Below are positions 44,021-53,316 of a stretch of 64,000 nt of DNA, in pieces. The stretch's first letter is position 1; every line of letters begins with the position of its first letter. A model generated the notes under the pieces. The model had not been told where the DNA came from. It saw only the letters and a list, made by a program, of their open reading frames with translations, and ran no database searches. The stretch is from Haloglomus litoreum. Lineage in GTDB: Archaea; Halobacteriota; Halobacteria; Halobacteriales; Haloarculaceae. A program made the position numbers and the translations under genes. Location of the stretch: assembly GCF_029338515.1 (NCBI RefSeq), contig NZ_CP119988.1:1550001-1614000 (forward strand). Reading direction: 5' to 3'.

Positions 44021-44605
44021 ATGGGGGGAAATCTGTCGGAACATCGGGATGAACTGTTCGATCTGCTCAGCAACAGTCGCCGGCGCTACGCGTGGCACTA
44101 CCTGAAGTCGTGCGAGGGCCGCGAGGCGATACCGCTCGGTGAGGTGGCCGAGCAGGTGGCCGCCTGGGAGAACGACAAGCGGGTCGGAGAACTGGACACG
44201 GCCGAACGGAAGCGCGTCTACACGTCGCTGCAGCAGCAGCACCTGCCACGGATGGACCGGGCCGACATCGTGGACTTCGAGGACAACGAGATACGGCTCG
44301 CCGACCGGGCCGACGAGTTCGACGTCTACATCGACATCGTCGACGATGACGACATCCCCTGGAGCGAGTACTACCTCGGTCTGGGGGCGGTGTGTGCGGC
44401 GCTCATCACGGCGGTATGGGTGACGGGTATCCGGCTCCCGTTCGTCTCCGGCCTAGGCTGGGCGGCCATCGTGGTGCTGGCGTTCGTCGGCTCGGCGGCG
44501 GTCCACGTGTACATCGACCACCGGCGGAAGCTCGGCCAGTACGAGGAACCGCCGGGTGTCCGTAGCTCGCGGGAGACGGCTAACGCCGTCCCCGCCGACG
44601 ACTGA
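44021..44605 (+). CDS. DUF7344 winged-helix membrane-associated regulator (fibre locus)
   Basis: A 194-residue protein of the same family as the one at 31506. The winged-helix domain reads 'DELFDLLSNSRRRYAWHYL' and 'ERKRVYTSLQQQHLPRMD', followed by 'DDIPWSEYYLGLGAV', two transmembrane helices (about 125-170) and a short tail. It is the likely local transcription regulator of the divergent operon and of its own partner gene. The ATG at 44021 ('MGGNLSEH') is the first credible start. Its stop overlaps the next ATG by one base (TGATG). Confidence 0.82.
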   Translation: MGGNLSEHRDELFDLLSNSRRRYAWHYLKSCEGREAIPLGEVAEQVAAWENDKRVGELDTAERKRVYTSLQQQHLPRMDRADIVDFEDNEIRLADRADEFDVYIDIVDDDDIPWSEYYLGLGAVCAALITAVWVTGIRLPFVSGLGWAAIVVLAFVGSAAVHVYIDHRRKLGQYEEPPGVRSSRETANAVPADD

Positions 44606-45084
44606 TGGAGGGACTCAGACGGCGCGCTGGGCTGGTACTCATCGCTGTGGGTGTCGTCCTGCTAGCCACGGCGACGTACGGATTCAGCTCCATCGCCGCC
44701 GACCGGACGGTAGACGTGGGAACCACCCCCGACAGCGGTGCGTACCTGGGCATCACGGAATCCGGCGCCGGCGAGGTCAACGTCAGTCGCTCGCCGTCAC
44801 CCGACGTTCTGGACCTGACCAACAACTTCGAAGGCGATCTCTCTCGGGTCTCGGTGGCGGTCGCCTCGACCGACGGAACGGCGGTCGGCCCCGCTGACCT
44901 GGAGGCGACAGGTCCCCAATCCATCGCGGTCGGGGCGACGGGGTCTGTCTCGCTCCAGTGTGCGAGCGATAGCGACGCCGAGGAGGACGCGGTGACGGTG
45001 ACCGTCGAGATTACGGCGACTGGGGAGGGCGTGTCTGTCGAGACCAGCGAGGCGGTGACGCTCGACGTGGACTGCAAGGAGTAG
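44605..45084 (+). CDS. Small exported protein related to the DUF1102 set
   Basis: A 159-residue protein. It has an N-terminal hydrophobic signal/anchor ('AGLVLIAVGVVLLATATYGF', about 8-27) and a mature beta-rich domain. 'RTVDVGTTPDSGAYLGI' resembles 'VSTAGDAGAYFAI' of the secreted proteins across the divergent promoter, and 'LDLTNNFEGDLSRVSV' resembles their 'LTVTNQG' strand. It lacks the Tat motif and the GTGAF box. Two cysteines lie in the C-terminal half. One-base coupling to the regulator suggests co-expression. It could be a minor or inhibitory subunit (inference). Confidence 0.7.
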   Translation: MEGLRRRAGLVLIAVGVVLLATATYGFSSIAADRTVDVGTTPDSGAYLGITESGAGEVNVSRSPSPDVLDLTNNFEGDLSRVSVAVASTDGTAVGPADLEATGPQSIAVGATGSVSLQCASDSDAEEDAVTVTVEITATGEGVSVETSEAVTLDVDCKE

Positions 45085-45149
45085 TCTTCCTGCCGAGGCC
45101 TAGCCAGGGGACACTACGCGGGTCGCAGCACGCGCCGCGCCCGTCAGAA

Positions 45150-45485
45150 TCAGTCGTCGGCCGCGGCCTCGCCGCTGCCGGCCTGCATGTCGTTCTCGAT
45201 GCTCGGCGGGTACTTCCCGCGCTCCAGTTTCAGGTCCGAGAGCGGCCGGGCCATGCAGGTGAGGGCGTAGTCCTCGGCCTCCTCCTCGGTCAGCCCGCGG
45301 CGGACGGCGACGGTCTGCTCGACCTCGCCCTCGAGTATCTCGGCGGAACAGGCCAGGCACATCCCGACGCGGCAGGAGTACTCCTGGGCGATGCCCTCCT
45401 CGATGCACCGCTTCAGGATGGTCTCCTTGTCGGAACAGGTGATGGTCTCGCCCGTCCCGACGAACTCGACGGTGTACTCGGTCAT
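45150..45485 (-). CDS. Plant-type [2Fe-2S] ferredoxin
   Basis: A 111-residue ferredoxin. The cluster ligands are in 'YSCRVGMCLACSAEI' (C-x4-C-x2-C, about 37-46) and a fourth cysteine in 'LTCMARP' (about 77). The C-terminal tail of about 30 residues is acidic. It starts at the ATG at 45485; the long frame behind it is antisense to the neighbour. It is divergent from the geranylgeranyl reductase gene (123 nt apart). In Methanosarcina, geranylgeranyl reductase depends on a ferredoxin encoded next to it, so this protein is a good candidate electron donor. Confidence 0.92.
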   Translation of the reverse strand: MTEYTVEFVGTGETITCSDKETILKRCIEEGIAQEYSCRVGMCLACSAEILEGEVEQTVAVRRGLTEEEAEDYALTCMARPLSDLKLERGKYPPSIENDMQAGSGEAAADD

Positions 45486-45608
45486 GTCGGGTCGTTCGAC
45501 AACGCCCGACAAAACTCTTGTCGAACGAACCGGGTGTTGGACGGGGCGACGGTCCCGCCCGGGGGCCGGTAATAAAGAGTTTTGCCGGTCCGGTGACCAG
45601 GGGCGGGT

Positions 45609-47015
45609 ATGAGTACCGACGATGCCGGGACGGCGGCGGGGACCCGGCACACGCACGAGGTCGACGTCGTCGTCGTTGGCGCCGGGACGTCGGGCTGTTA
45701 CGCCGCGGCGACCATCGCGGAGGCGGGCTACGACGTGACCATCGTCGAGCGCAAGACCGCGGAGGAGGCGGGCCACATCGCCTGCGGGGACGCGCTGAAG
45801 GGGGCCGACAAGTTCCCCGAGGTCATCCCCAAGTCGAAGATCGAGCCCGCGCTGACGAACACCGTCGTCGACCACGGGCAGTTCGAGATCCCAGCCGAGG
45901 ACGCCGTCCTCGACATCCCCGTGCCCGGGGAACTGGCGGTCATCGACCGGAAGCTGTACGGCGAACTCCTCATCGAGGGGGCCGAGGAGTCGGGTGTCGA
46001 GTTCCACTACGACACGGTCGTCCAGGACGTCCTGCAGGACGAGGACGGCCGTGCCACGGGCGTCACCGGCATCCGGAAGGGCGACCCCATGCGCTACGAC
46101 GGCGAGCTGGTCATCGACGGCGCGGGGGCGCTGTCGATCCTCCAGGACGAGGCCGACCTCTCGGACGCGACCTTCGACACGAACGTCCGGTTCTCGCAGT
46201 TCTCGTCGGCGTACCGCGAGATCATCGAGGTCGAGGAGCCGGTCGACTACCACGACGCGCTCGTGTTCAAGCCGACGAAGCGCTCGGCCGGCTACCTCTG
46301 GTACTTCCCCCGCACGGAGACGGAGATCAACGCCGGCCTCGGCTTCCAGATGAACGAGGAGCCGATGAAGCTGGTCGACGACCTCCGCGACGACATGCGG
46401 AGCCGGCCGGAGTTCGAGAACGCCGAGGTGAAGGACAAACTCGGTGCCGCGGTCCCGACCCGTCGGCCGTACGACTCGGCCACCGCGCCCGGGTTCATGT
46501 CCGTCGGTGACGCCGCGGGCCACGTCAACCCGACCACGGGCGGCGGCATCGCGGGTGCCGCGTACGCCGGCACGTACGCGGGCGACGCAGCCATCGACGC
46601 GCTCGAACAGGGCGACGTCTCCGAGGACGTCCTCTGGTCGTACAACGAGCGGGTGATGGAGCACTTCGGCGGACGCTACGCCGCGCTCGACGTCTACAAC
46701 ATCTTCACGACAGCGTACGACCTGGACGACCTGATGGCGCTGCTGGCGTCGTTGCCGGCGGACAAGCTCTCCGAACAGCTCTACGACGGGAAGGCCGAGA
46801 TCGGCCTCAAACTCAAGGTCCAGACCGCCATCAAGTCGTTCGGTCACTGGGGGACGCTGTACGACTTCTACCAGACGAAGAAGCTTGCGGACCGGCTGAC
46901 CGAGCACTACGAGGAGTACCCGGGCGGCCCCGACGAGTTCGGCCCCTGGCAGTCGGCCCGGGACGAGATCATGGAGGACATCTACGAGACGACCGGCGCC
47001 GAGCCGAAGTACTGA
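45609..47015 (+). CDS. Geranylgeranyl reductase family flavoprotein
   Basis: FAD-dependent reductase that saturates the isoprenoid chains of archaeal membrane lipids. The 468-residue protein has the Rossmann motif 'VVVVGAGTSGCYAA' near residue 20, the 'YLWYFPRTETEINAGLGF' substrate-domain segment and the second FAD motif 'GDAAGHVNPTTGGGI'. The cysteines at 'GTSGCY' and 'HIACGD' lie where related enzymes carry catalytic ones. It starts at the ATG at 45609 and is divergent from a [2Fe-2S] ferredoxin. Assignment to digeranylgeranylglycerophospholipid versus polyprenol reduction is not certain. Confidence 0.88.
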   Translation: MSTDDAGTAAGTRHTHEVDVVVVGAGTSGCYAAATIAEAGYDVTIVERKTAEEAGHIACGDALKGADKFPEVIPKSKIEPALTNTVVDHGQFEIPAEDAVLDIPVPGELAVIDRKLYGELLIEGAEESGVEFHYDTVVQDVLQDEDGRATGVTGIRKGDPMRYDGELVIDGAGALSILQDEADLSDATFDTNVRFSQFSSAYREIIEVEEPVDYHDALVFKPTKRSAGYLWYFPRTETEINAGLGFQMNEEPMKLVDDLRDDMRSRPEFENAEVKDKLGAAVPTRRPYDSATAPGFMSVGDAAGHVNPTTGGGIAGAAYAGTYAGDAAIDALEQGDVSEDVLWSYNERVMEHFGGRYAALDVYNIFTTAYDLDDLMALLASLPADKLSEQLYDGKAEIGLKLKVQTAIKSFGHWGTLYDFYQTKKLADRLTEHYEEYPGGPDEFGPWQSARDEIMEDIYETTGAEPKY

Positions 47016-47137
47016 GCGGCTCCGTTCTGCCGGGCGATCCGACCTGTTCAACTCGCCGAGATGTTCTACTGATGAAATACCGGTGTGTGCCGGGGTAGCG
47101 CGAGCCATTATATGCCTACTGTCGAAACCGGCGTTCG

Positions 47138-48025
47138 ATGGCCGACACCACCGTTCCCGGAGATGAGGCCGAGGAGGAAGGGTGGCTGGTGGGCTGGTAT
47201 CGGACGTACATCGGGGTTCCGCAGCGTCGAGTCGACGTGTACGTCGGGTTCGGGGTCTTCGTGGCGGGGCTGGCGCTCGCGCTCGCGGGACTGGCCCTGT
47301 TCCTCGCGGAACGGGGGATGGTCCCGGGGCGTGACTTCGCACTCCGCGAGGCCGCGTTCGCTGCCGGGGCACTGGGGCTCCCGGTCCTGTTGAGCGGCGT
47401 CGTGGTCCTCCTGCCGGGTGACCGACGGGTGCTGGCAGTCGGCGTGGGCGGCACGGCGGTCTGCCTCGTCGCCGTCGCGTTCTTCGTCTCGGTGTATCCT
47501 GGCGACTGGAACGTGACAAGCGGGCCCGACTACAGCGCACTCGGGACCGCCCTGTACGCCGCCGGCGTCGTACCTGTCGTCGCGGCCGCCGCCGCGGCCC
47601 TCGTGGGGTACCACGTCGAACGGGTGAGCGGCGCCGGCGCTGGGGAGCCCGAGGGCGAGACTGACGAGTCCGAGTCGTGGACTGCCGCGGAGATCGAGGC
47701 CGACATCGAAGCGGCACTCGCCGACGCCGAACTCTCCTGGGGCGGCGTCCCCGTCGAGGAGACCCGCAAACTGACCGTCACCGCCGACGATTCCCTGGAG
47801 GCCGGTTTCGAGGGTGCCGGGCGCGAGGCCGTCCGTTCGCAGGGGGTCGACGACGCCGTCGCCGGACTCCAGGGCCTCAAAGGTGGTACGGACCGCACAG
47901 CCCGCGGCAGCAGCACGGACGACCAGGCCGCCGCGCTCCGCGAACTCCGCGAGCAACAGGCTGCCGAACCGGAGGGTGACGGCGGCGTCATCGCCCGCGT
48001 CCGGGGGTGGTTCGACCGGACCTGA
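47138..48025 (+). CDS. Membrane protein with cytoplasmic C-terminal tail (DUF7139-like)
   Basis: A 295-residue protein with four transmembrane helices (about 40-165: 'VFVAGLALALAGLALFLA', 'AAGALGLPVLLSGVVVLL', 'VGGTAVCLVAVAFFVSVY', 'ALYAAGVVPVVAAAAAALV') and a cytoplasmic acidic tail with 'WTAAEIEADIEAALADAELS' and 'VIARVRGWFDRT'. TATA-like 'ttatatgc' about 28 nt upstream makes it leaderless at 47138. The family name is from memory. It directly precedes the actin-like gene in the same direction (134-nt gap), so a cell-envelope link is possible but unproven. Confidence 0.72.
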   Translation: MADTTVPGDEAEEEGWLVGWYRTYIGVPQRRVDVYVGFGVFVAGLALALAGLALFLAERGMVPGRDFALREAAFAAGALGLPVLLSGVVVLLPGDRRVLAVGVGGTAVCLVAVAFFVSVYPGDWNVTSGPDYSALGTALYAAGVVPVVAAAAAALVGYHVERVSGAGAGEPEGETDESESWTAAEIEADIEAALADAELSWGGVPVEETRKLTVTADDSLEAGFEGAGREAVRSQGVDDAVAGLQGLKGGTDRTARGSSTDDQAAALRELREQQAAEPEGDGGVIARVRGWFDRT

Positions 48026-48159
48026 CGAGCCCCCGATGTCGATTGGTGATGTGGGGGGATGGGCGAATAATCCATAAGCAACTGCTATATTTAGTCTATA
48101 TATCACATTTTCAATTTCTAGTGCAAACATTTATCGTATGACGCTCGTCAGACGCTGAC

Positions 48160-49230
48160 ATGGCACGAGGAATCGATGTCGGTACCATGAACATCGTCAG
48201 CTCGCGGCAGGAGGGCGACGAGACGGTGTTCGTGGGCCAGCGGAATTCGTTCGTGGAGATCGAGTACAGCGACATGGCAAAGCGGATGCTGAGTCGGAGC
48301 GACGTGCTCCACATCCGGAAGGGTGACGAGGTGTACGTCGTCGGCGACGACGCGCTCACGTTCGCGAACGTGTTCAACCAGGAGACCCGCCGGCCGATGA
48401 AGCGGGGCATCCTGTCCAACGACGAGCAGTCGGCCATCCCGATGATCAAGCTCATCATCGAGCAGGTGGTCGGCGAGCCCGAACACGACGGCGAGCGGGT
48501 GTTCTTCTCGACACCGGCCGATCCCATCGACTCGGAGGTGTCGACCCTGTACCACCGCAAGACCCTGGAGTCGTTCCTGCAGGACCAGGGGTTCGACCCC
48601 GAGCCCATCAACGAGGGGATGGCGGTCATCTACTCCGAGCTCGCGGACTCGAACTTCACCGGGCTCGGTATCAGCTTCGGCGCCGGCATGACCAACGTCT
48701 GCCTGGCGTACTACGCGGTCCCGGTGATGACGTTCAGCATCGCCCGCGGGGGCGACTGGATCGACGAGCAGGCGGCCCGCGCGACGGGCACGAGCGTCGA
48801 CAAGGTGACCGCGGTCAAGGAGGACGAGTTCCGCCTCGACTTCACGACCGACGCGGGCGGTGTCGAGGGTGCACTGTCCATCTACTACGACAACCTGCTC
48901 GACTACGTCATCGAGAACATCCGCGCGGAACTCGACGAGGAGGATGTCGAGGAGGGGCTCGATGTCCCCGTGGTCGTTACGGGGGGTACCTCGAGTCCGC
49001 CGGGGTTCGAGGAGCTGTTCGAGGAACGACTCTCGGAGGGGGGCCTCCCGTTCGACGTCAGCACCGTCCGCCGGGCGGAGGAACCGCTGTACAGCGTCGC
49101 GCGGGGGGCGCTGGTCGCCTCCAGGACCGAGGAGGAGTCCGACCCGGAGGACAGCCCGAGCGCGGATACCGACGAGGACACCGATATCGAGGCCGAGGCC
49201 GATGGCGGTCGGGTTCTCGAAGAGGAGTAG
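48160..49230 (+). CDS. Actin-superfamily protein, salactin/volactin-type
   Basis: An actin/MreB-fold ATPase of 356 residues. Phosphate loop 1 is '[13 protein letters not shown]' at the N-terminus (Asp6), phosphate loop 2 '[13 protein letters not shown]' mid-protein and the adenosine loop '[19 protein letters not shown]' near residue 275. A tail of about 35 acidic residues follows the fold. Haloarchaeal actin homologues (salactin in Halobacterium, volactin in Haloferax) form dynamic filaments and influence cell shape; this protein has that character. An AT-rich upstream region with TATA-like 'catttatc' about 30 nt before the ATG supports this start. Confidence 0.85.
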   Translation: MARGIDVGTMNIVSSRQEGDETVFVGQRNSFVEIEYSDMAKRMLSRSDVLHIRKGDEVYVVGDDALTFANVFNQETRRPMKRGILSNDEQSAIPMIKLIIEQVVGEPEHDGERVFFSTPADPIDSEVSTLYHRKTLESFLQDQGFDPEPINEGMAVIYSELADSNFTGLGISFGAGMTNVCLAYYAVPVMTFSIARGGDWIDEQAARATGTSVDKVTAVKEDEFRLDFTTDAGGVEGALSIYYDNLLDYVIENIRAELDEEDVEEGLDVPVVVTGGTSSPPGFEELFEERLSEGGLPFDVSTVRRAEEPLYSVARGALVASRTEEESDPEDSPSADTDEDTDIEAEADGGRVLEEE

Positions 49231-49325
49231 CTCGACACCATCGTCGCTGTTCTCTCACCGCCCGCGAGCGACCGCGTCGTCCACTGTCGCGGATTCGACG
49301 ACCAGCTCTCGACGCCGATTCGCGG

Positions 49326-49520
49326 TCAGCTATCGATGCTCTCGTCCTGCTCCTCGCGGAAGCGTGCCAGCGCTTCGGCCCAGTCCTCGCCCGGTCGCCG
49401 CTCGACGTGCAGGTCGAGCGGGCTGTCGAGATAGCCACACGTCTCGCAGGCGACCGTCTCCCCGTCGCCCCCGGCGACGGCGAACGCGACGAGGTCGCTC
49501 CCACAGCGGGGACACTCCAT
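49326..49520 (-). CDS. Small zinc-ribbon protein
   Basis: A 64-residue protein with 'CPRC' (about 3-6) and 'CETC' (about 25-28) zinc knuckles in the N-terminal half and an acidic amphipathic helix ('GEDWAEALARFREEQDES') in the C-terminal half. It is divergent from the CDC48-like gene, 103 nt apart. Related microproteins are common in haloarchaea; the role of this one is not known. Confidence 0.75.
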   Translation of the reverse strand: MECPRCGSDLVAFAVAGGDGETVACETCGYLDSPLDLHVERRPGEDWAEALARFREEQDESIDS

Positions 49521-49623
49521 GCCGGACCCTTGGGGCGCGGGTACAAACCAGTTCGCACGGCCACGACGCTCCCGGCCCGTGCGCCCCGGAACGGTAATCC
49601 GTTGGCCCCTCCTTCTCGCGTCC

Positions 49624-51819
49624 ATGAGCGAGGACGGCCGGAGCGTGACCCTCGTCGTCCGCGGCGCGGAGAAACGCGACGCTGGGCGCGGGGTCGCTCG
49701 ACTGCCCGAACACGCCCGCCGGGCACTCGGGGTCCTCAGCGGCGACACCGTCGTCGTCGAGGGCACGCGCCCGACGGTGGCGAAGGTGTGGCCCGGGGGT
49801 GACGCCGAGGGCATCCGCATCGACGCTGACACCCGGGCCAACGCCGGTGTCAACATCGGTGACGAGGTGACAGTTCGACCGGTGGCCGTGGCGGACGCCG
49901 ACGAGGTGACGCTGGACGTCCCCGTCCAGGTGGACGAGGACACGCTGGACGCACTCCGGCGTGACCTGCTCGATCGCCCGCTGCGTGCGGGGGAGACGGT
50001 CCGTCTGGAGCGACTCGGCGCCCGAGCCGACATCCGTGCGACCGATCCCGACGGAACGGTCCGCGTGACCGACCGGACGGACGTGCGTGTCGTCTCCCAT
50101 CCCCAGCCTGAGACCGGAGGGGAATCCGGGACGGAGCGAGCGGATTCCCCGTCATCCGGCCGCGGTCCCAGGGCGGATCGCGACGGCAACCGCGGCCGGA
50201 CCACCGTCGAGACGGGGAGTCCCGCGTCGGAAGAGACCGGCGCCGGCCTGAGCGTCACCTACGAGGACATCGGGGGTCTGGACGAGGAGCTCGACCTCGT
50301 CAAGGAGATGATCGAGCTCCCACTGTCGGAGCCCGAACTGTTCCGCCAGCTCGGCATCGACCCGCCGAAGGGCGTGCTCCTGCACGGTCCGCCGGGGACC
50401 GGCAAGACCCTCATCGCGCGGGCCGTTGCCGGTGAGGTGGATGCACACTTCGAGACCATCTCCGGCCCGGAGATCGTCTCGAAGTACAAGGGCGACAGCG
50501 AGGAGCGCCTCCGCGAGACGTTCGACCGCGCGGAGGCCAACGCCCCGGCCATCGTCTTCATCGACGAGATCGACTCCATCGCCGGCGCTCGTGACGAGGA
50601 CGCGGACATGGAGAACCGCCTGGTCGCCCAGCTGCTGACGCTGATGGACGGCCTCGACGACCGGGGCGAGGTCGTCGTCATCGGCGCGACCAACCGGGTC
50701 GACAGCATCGACCCGGCGCTCCGGCGGGGCGGCCGGTTCGACCGTGAGATAGAGATCGGCGCCCCACGTGCCGAGGGGCGCCGGGAGATCCTGGACGTCC
50801 ATACCCGAGGGGTGCAGCTCGCGGACGATGTCGACCTCGACACGTACGCGGCGCGCACCCACGGCTTCGTCGGGGCGGACCTCGCGTCGCTGGTGAAGGA
50901 GGCCGGGATGGTCGCCCTGCGGGACCGAGCGAACCGTGACCCGCTGCAGGTGACGAAGGCCGACTTCGAGGCCGCGATGAACGCGGTCGAGCCCAGCGCC
51001 ATGCGCGAGTACGTCGCCGAGGCACCGGATACGACGTACGCGGACGTGGGCGGGCTGGACGAGGCCAAACAGACACTGCGGGAGGCCGTCGAGTGGCCGC
51101 TCCAGTACGGCGCCCTGTTCGAGGCGACCCGCACCGACCCGCCGTCTGGGGTGCTGCTGTACGGTCCACCGGGGACGGGCAAGACCCTCCTCGCGCGGGC
51201 GCTGGCCGGCGAGTCCGAGGTCAACTTCATCGCGGTCGACGGGCCGGAACTGCTCGACCGCTACGTCGGCGAGTCCGAGAAGGCCGTCCGCGAGGTGTTC
51301 GACCGCGCGCGACAGGCTGCTCCGTCTATCCTCTTCTTCGACGAGATCGACGCCGTCGCCGGTGCCCGCGGCTCCGGCCAGCACGAGGTGACGGAGCGTG
51401 TCGTCTCCCAGCTCCTGACGGAGCTCGACGGGCTCGAGGACAACCCGAACGTGGTGGTCCTGGCCGCGACCAACCGCCGGGACGCGCTCGACCCGGCGCT
51501 CCTCCGTCCGGGACGCCTCGAGGAGCACGTCGAGGTGCCGGCGCCAGATGCCGAGGGCCGCCGGGCCATCCTCCGGGTCCACGGGCGGGGGAAGCCGTTC
51601 GCCGACGACGTCGACCTCGACGAGTTCGTCCCCGTCACCGAGGGGTTCTCCGGGGCCGACCTCGAGGCTCTCGTCCGGACGGCGTCGATGCGGGCCATCC
51701 GCGAGTTCGCGAGCGAGATGGGGCCGGAAGCCGCGAACGAGCGGGCCGACGAGGTCCGCATCACGCGGGCGCACTTCGAGCAGGCGCTGGAGTCCGTGGA
51801 GCCGTCGCTCGGGGACTGA
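49624..51819 (+). CDS. CDC48/VAT-family AAA+ ATPase
   Basis: A 731-residue double-AAA unfoldase. An N-terminal substrate-binding barrel (about 1-165: '[20 protein letters not shown]' and a second module) is joined by a disordered charged linker (about 170-210) to D1 (Walker A 'GPPGTGKT' at about 257, Walker B '[12 protein letters not shown]') and D2 (Walker A at about 515, Walker B '[12 protein letters not shown]'). Arginine-finger motifs follow each domain. It extracts and unfolds proteins, often for the proteasome. It lacks the usual C-terminal hydrophobic tyrosine tail; it is probably one of several haloarchaeal CDC48 paralogues. Confidence 0.93.
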   Translation: MSEDGRSVTLVVRGAEKRDAGRGVARLPEHARRALGVLSGDTVVVEGTRPTVAKVWPGGDAEGIRIDADTRANAGVNIGDEVTVRPVAVADADEVTLDVPVQVDEDTLDALRRDLLDRPLRAGETVRLERLGARADIRATDPDGTVRVTDRTDVRVVSHPQPETGGESGTERADSPSSGRGPRADRDGNRGRTTVETGSPASEETGAGLSVTYEDIGGLDEELDLVKEMIELPLSEPELFRQLGIDPPKGVLLHGPPGTGKTLIARAVAGEVDAHFETISGPEIVSKYKGDSEERLRETFDRAEANAPAIVFIDEIDSIAGARDEDADMENRLVAQLLTLMDGLDDRGEVVVIGATNRVDSIDPALRRGGRFDREIEIGAPRAEGRREILDVHTRGVQLADDVDLDTYAARTHGFVGADLASLVKEAGMVALRDRANRDPLQVTKADFEAAMNAVEPSAMREYVAEAPDTTYADVGGLDEAKQTLREAVEWPLQYGALFEATRTDPPSGVLLYGPPGTGKTLLARALAGESEVNFIAVDGPELLDRYVGESEKAVREVFDRARQAAPSILFFDEIDAVAGARGSGQHEVTERVVSQLLTELDGLEDNPNVVVLAATNRRDALDPALLRPGRLEEHVEVPAPDAEGRRAILRVHGRGKPFADDVDLDEFVPVTEGFSGADLEALVRTASMRAIREFASEMGPEAANERADEVRITRAHFEQALESVEPSLGD

Positions 51820-51978
51820 GGCAAGCAGGCGGCACCGCTCCCGAACGCCGGACCGTGGCACCGCGCTGGCGGAACCGACCGTGGCGTGGCGTCCACCCCG
51901 GTCGGGTCGGCGGCCCGGCGCTGACTCGTCAGGGCACGCGCGGTCTCCTGCGGAATCGCATTTGGATGCTCGGGTGGG

Positions 51979-52686
51979 TCAGCGCTTCTCCAGTCTCGCG
52001 CGGTAGTGGACGGCCTCCTCGTCGCTCCGGGTGTCGGCCAGCCACCAGTCCGTCCCGACGGTGGCCTCGCGGAGCCGTTCCGGACCGAACAGACAGAAGA
52101 GGAGCGTCTCGCCCACCTCGCCCTCGTACTCGAAGTGGAAGACCCGATGGGCCAGCCCCCGCTCCGGGCGCTCCCGGTAGCCGAGCATCTCCTCGGGGTC
52201 GACGTTCGCGGGGTCGTAGCTGTCGATGACGGCCGTCGCCCCGTACGTGGTCACGGCCGAGAGGTCGTTCAGGAACGCACGGAGTCCGGCCATCGACCCG
52301 GACAGACTGACCTGCGTGCCGATGGCGAGCGCACTCTCGAAGCGGTCACGCGGGAACGACTCCCGCAATGCGAACATGTCCGCGACGCGAGCGTCCTCGA
52401 CGCCGCGGTCCTCGGTGACCGCCACCAGGTGTTCGCTCACGTCCGTCGCGACGGTCTCGAACCGCTCCTGGAACGCCAGCGCGTGCCGGCCCGCGCCACA
52501 GCCGAGGTCGACCAGCGGGCCATCCAGCGCCTCGGCGAGCCAGGGATCCTCCTCGGGGTCGAACTCGCCGAAGTAGAACGCTTCGATGGGATGCTCGAAC
52601 GTCTCCGCGCCGTCGCGCTGGACGAGTGGCGACTCGCGGGTCCCCTCGTGATGGTCACGGACCGCACGACCGAACGGGTCGGGCAT
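51979..52686 (-). CDS. SAM-dependent methyltransferase (class I)
   Basis: A 235-residue methyltransferase. Motif I '[15 protein letters not shown]' is canonical, followed by '[19 protein letters not shown]' (acidic end of beta 2) and '[13 protein letters not shown]' (motif IV area). The C-terminal half is a beta sheet with '[19 protein letters not shown]'. The start is at 52686 ('MPDPFG'), about 24 nt from a minus-strand TATA-like 'caataac'. The upstream in-frame extension has no family character. Substrate unknown. It is divergent from the lipoprotein gene. Confidence 0.82.
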   Translation of the reverse strand: MPDPFGRAVRDHHEGTRESPLVQRDGAETFEHPIEAFYFGEFDPEEDPWLAEALDGPLVDLGCGAGRHALAFQERFETVATDVSEHLVAVTEDRGVEDARVADMFALRESFPRDRFESALAIGTQVSLSGSMAGLRAFLNDLSAVTTYGATAVIDSYDPANVDPEEMLGYRERPERGLAHRVFHFEYEGEVGETLLFCLFGPERLREATVGTDWWLADTRSDEEAVHYRARLEKR

Positions 52687-52805
52687 GGTCGGAGGACGAT
52701 GCCTCGGGTTATTGAGCGGTTCCCCGCCATGTGGGGCTCTCACACCACGGCCGGGGGAGACGACGTGGGGAAGACATATGCTGGGTGGGCCGCGACTCCT
52801 CGCCG

Positions 52806-53315
52806 ATGCCCCGTCTCCCAGCCCTCCTCCTGGTCGGGACCATCCTGCTCGCAGGCTGTACCGGGTTCGCGCCGACCGACGGAGCGCCCTCCCCGACAGC
52901 CTCCCCGACCACGACGCCGACCGACACCGCCACGCCAGACGACACCGCCACGCCGGACGACACCGCCACGCCGACCCGCGACTCGACGCCGGGAACGCCG
53001 CACTACGGGCCGGAACCGGACCACGAGGTCGTGGTCGTGAACCGCCTCGACGGTGAGGCTACCATCCACGTCCGGGTAATCCGCGAGGCGACGAACGGGT
53101 CCGTCCACGACGAGTCCGTGACGCTTCCGCCCGGTGAGCGCGTCGTCTACAACACGAAGCAGGCCGACCCGGACGGCATCGAGGAGTTCCGGGTCGTCGG
53201 CGAGCGCGGCGGCGACCGCGCCTCGGTCACCATCGAGACCAGTGAGTGCTACGGCGACGCCATCGTCTCGGCGACCGATGACGGTGGTGTGGACGCGACC
53301 TACAGCGTCTGCTGA
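52806..53315 (+). CDS. Secreted lipoprotein with TPDDTA repeats
   Basis: A 169-residue lipoprotein. Signal peptide 'LPALLLVGTILLAGC' has a lipobox cysteine at about 17. A Thr/Pro/Asp linker (about 25-65) contains a tandem six-residue repeat TATPDD (three copies), followed by a beta domain of about 100 residues with 'EVVVVNRLDGEATIHVRV', 'TLPPGERVVYN' and two cysteines near the C-terminus. It is convergent with the helicase gene, one base apart. No enzyme motif. The start at 52806 lies about 30 nt after TATA-like 'gacatatg'. Confidence 0.78.
   Translation: MPRLPALLLVGTILLAGCTGFAPTDGAPSPTASPTTTPTDTATPDDTATPDDTATPTRDSTPGTPHYGPEPDHEVVVVNRLDGEATIHVRVIREATNGSVHDESVTLPPGERVVYNTKQADPDGIEEFRVVGERGGDRASVTIETSECYGDAIVSATDDGGVDATYSVC
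52917..52980 (+). repeat. Tandem 18-nt repeat encoding TATPDD
   Basis: Three near-identical 18-nt units encode Thr-Ala-Thr-Pro-Asp-Asp in the linker of the lipoprotein, one of them diverged at its end (TATPTRD). Such in-frame tandem repeats change copy number easily and only alter linker length. Confidence 0.7.
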
Positions 53316-53316
53316 C

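Noticed and set aside
45150-47717. 855-codon minus-strand ORF
   Set aside because: Only the last 111 codons (ferredoxin) are real; the rest is antisense to the geranylgeranyl reductase.
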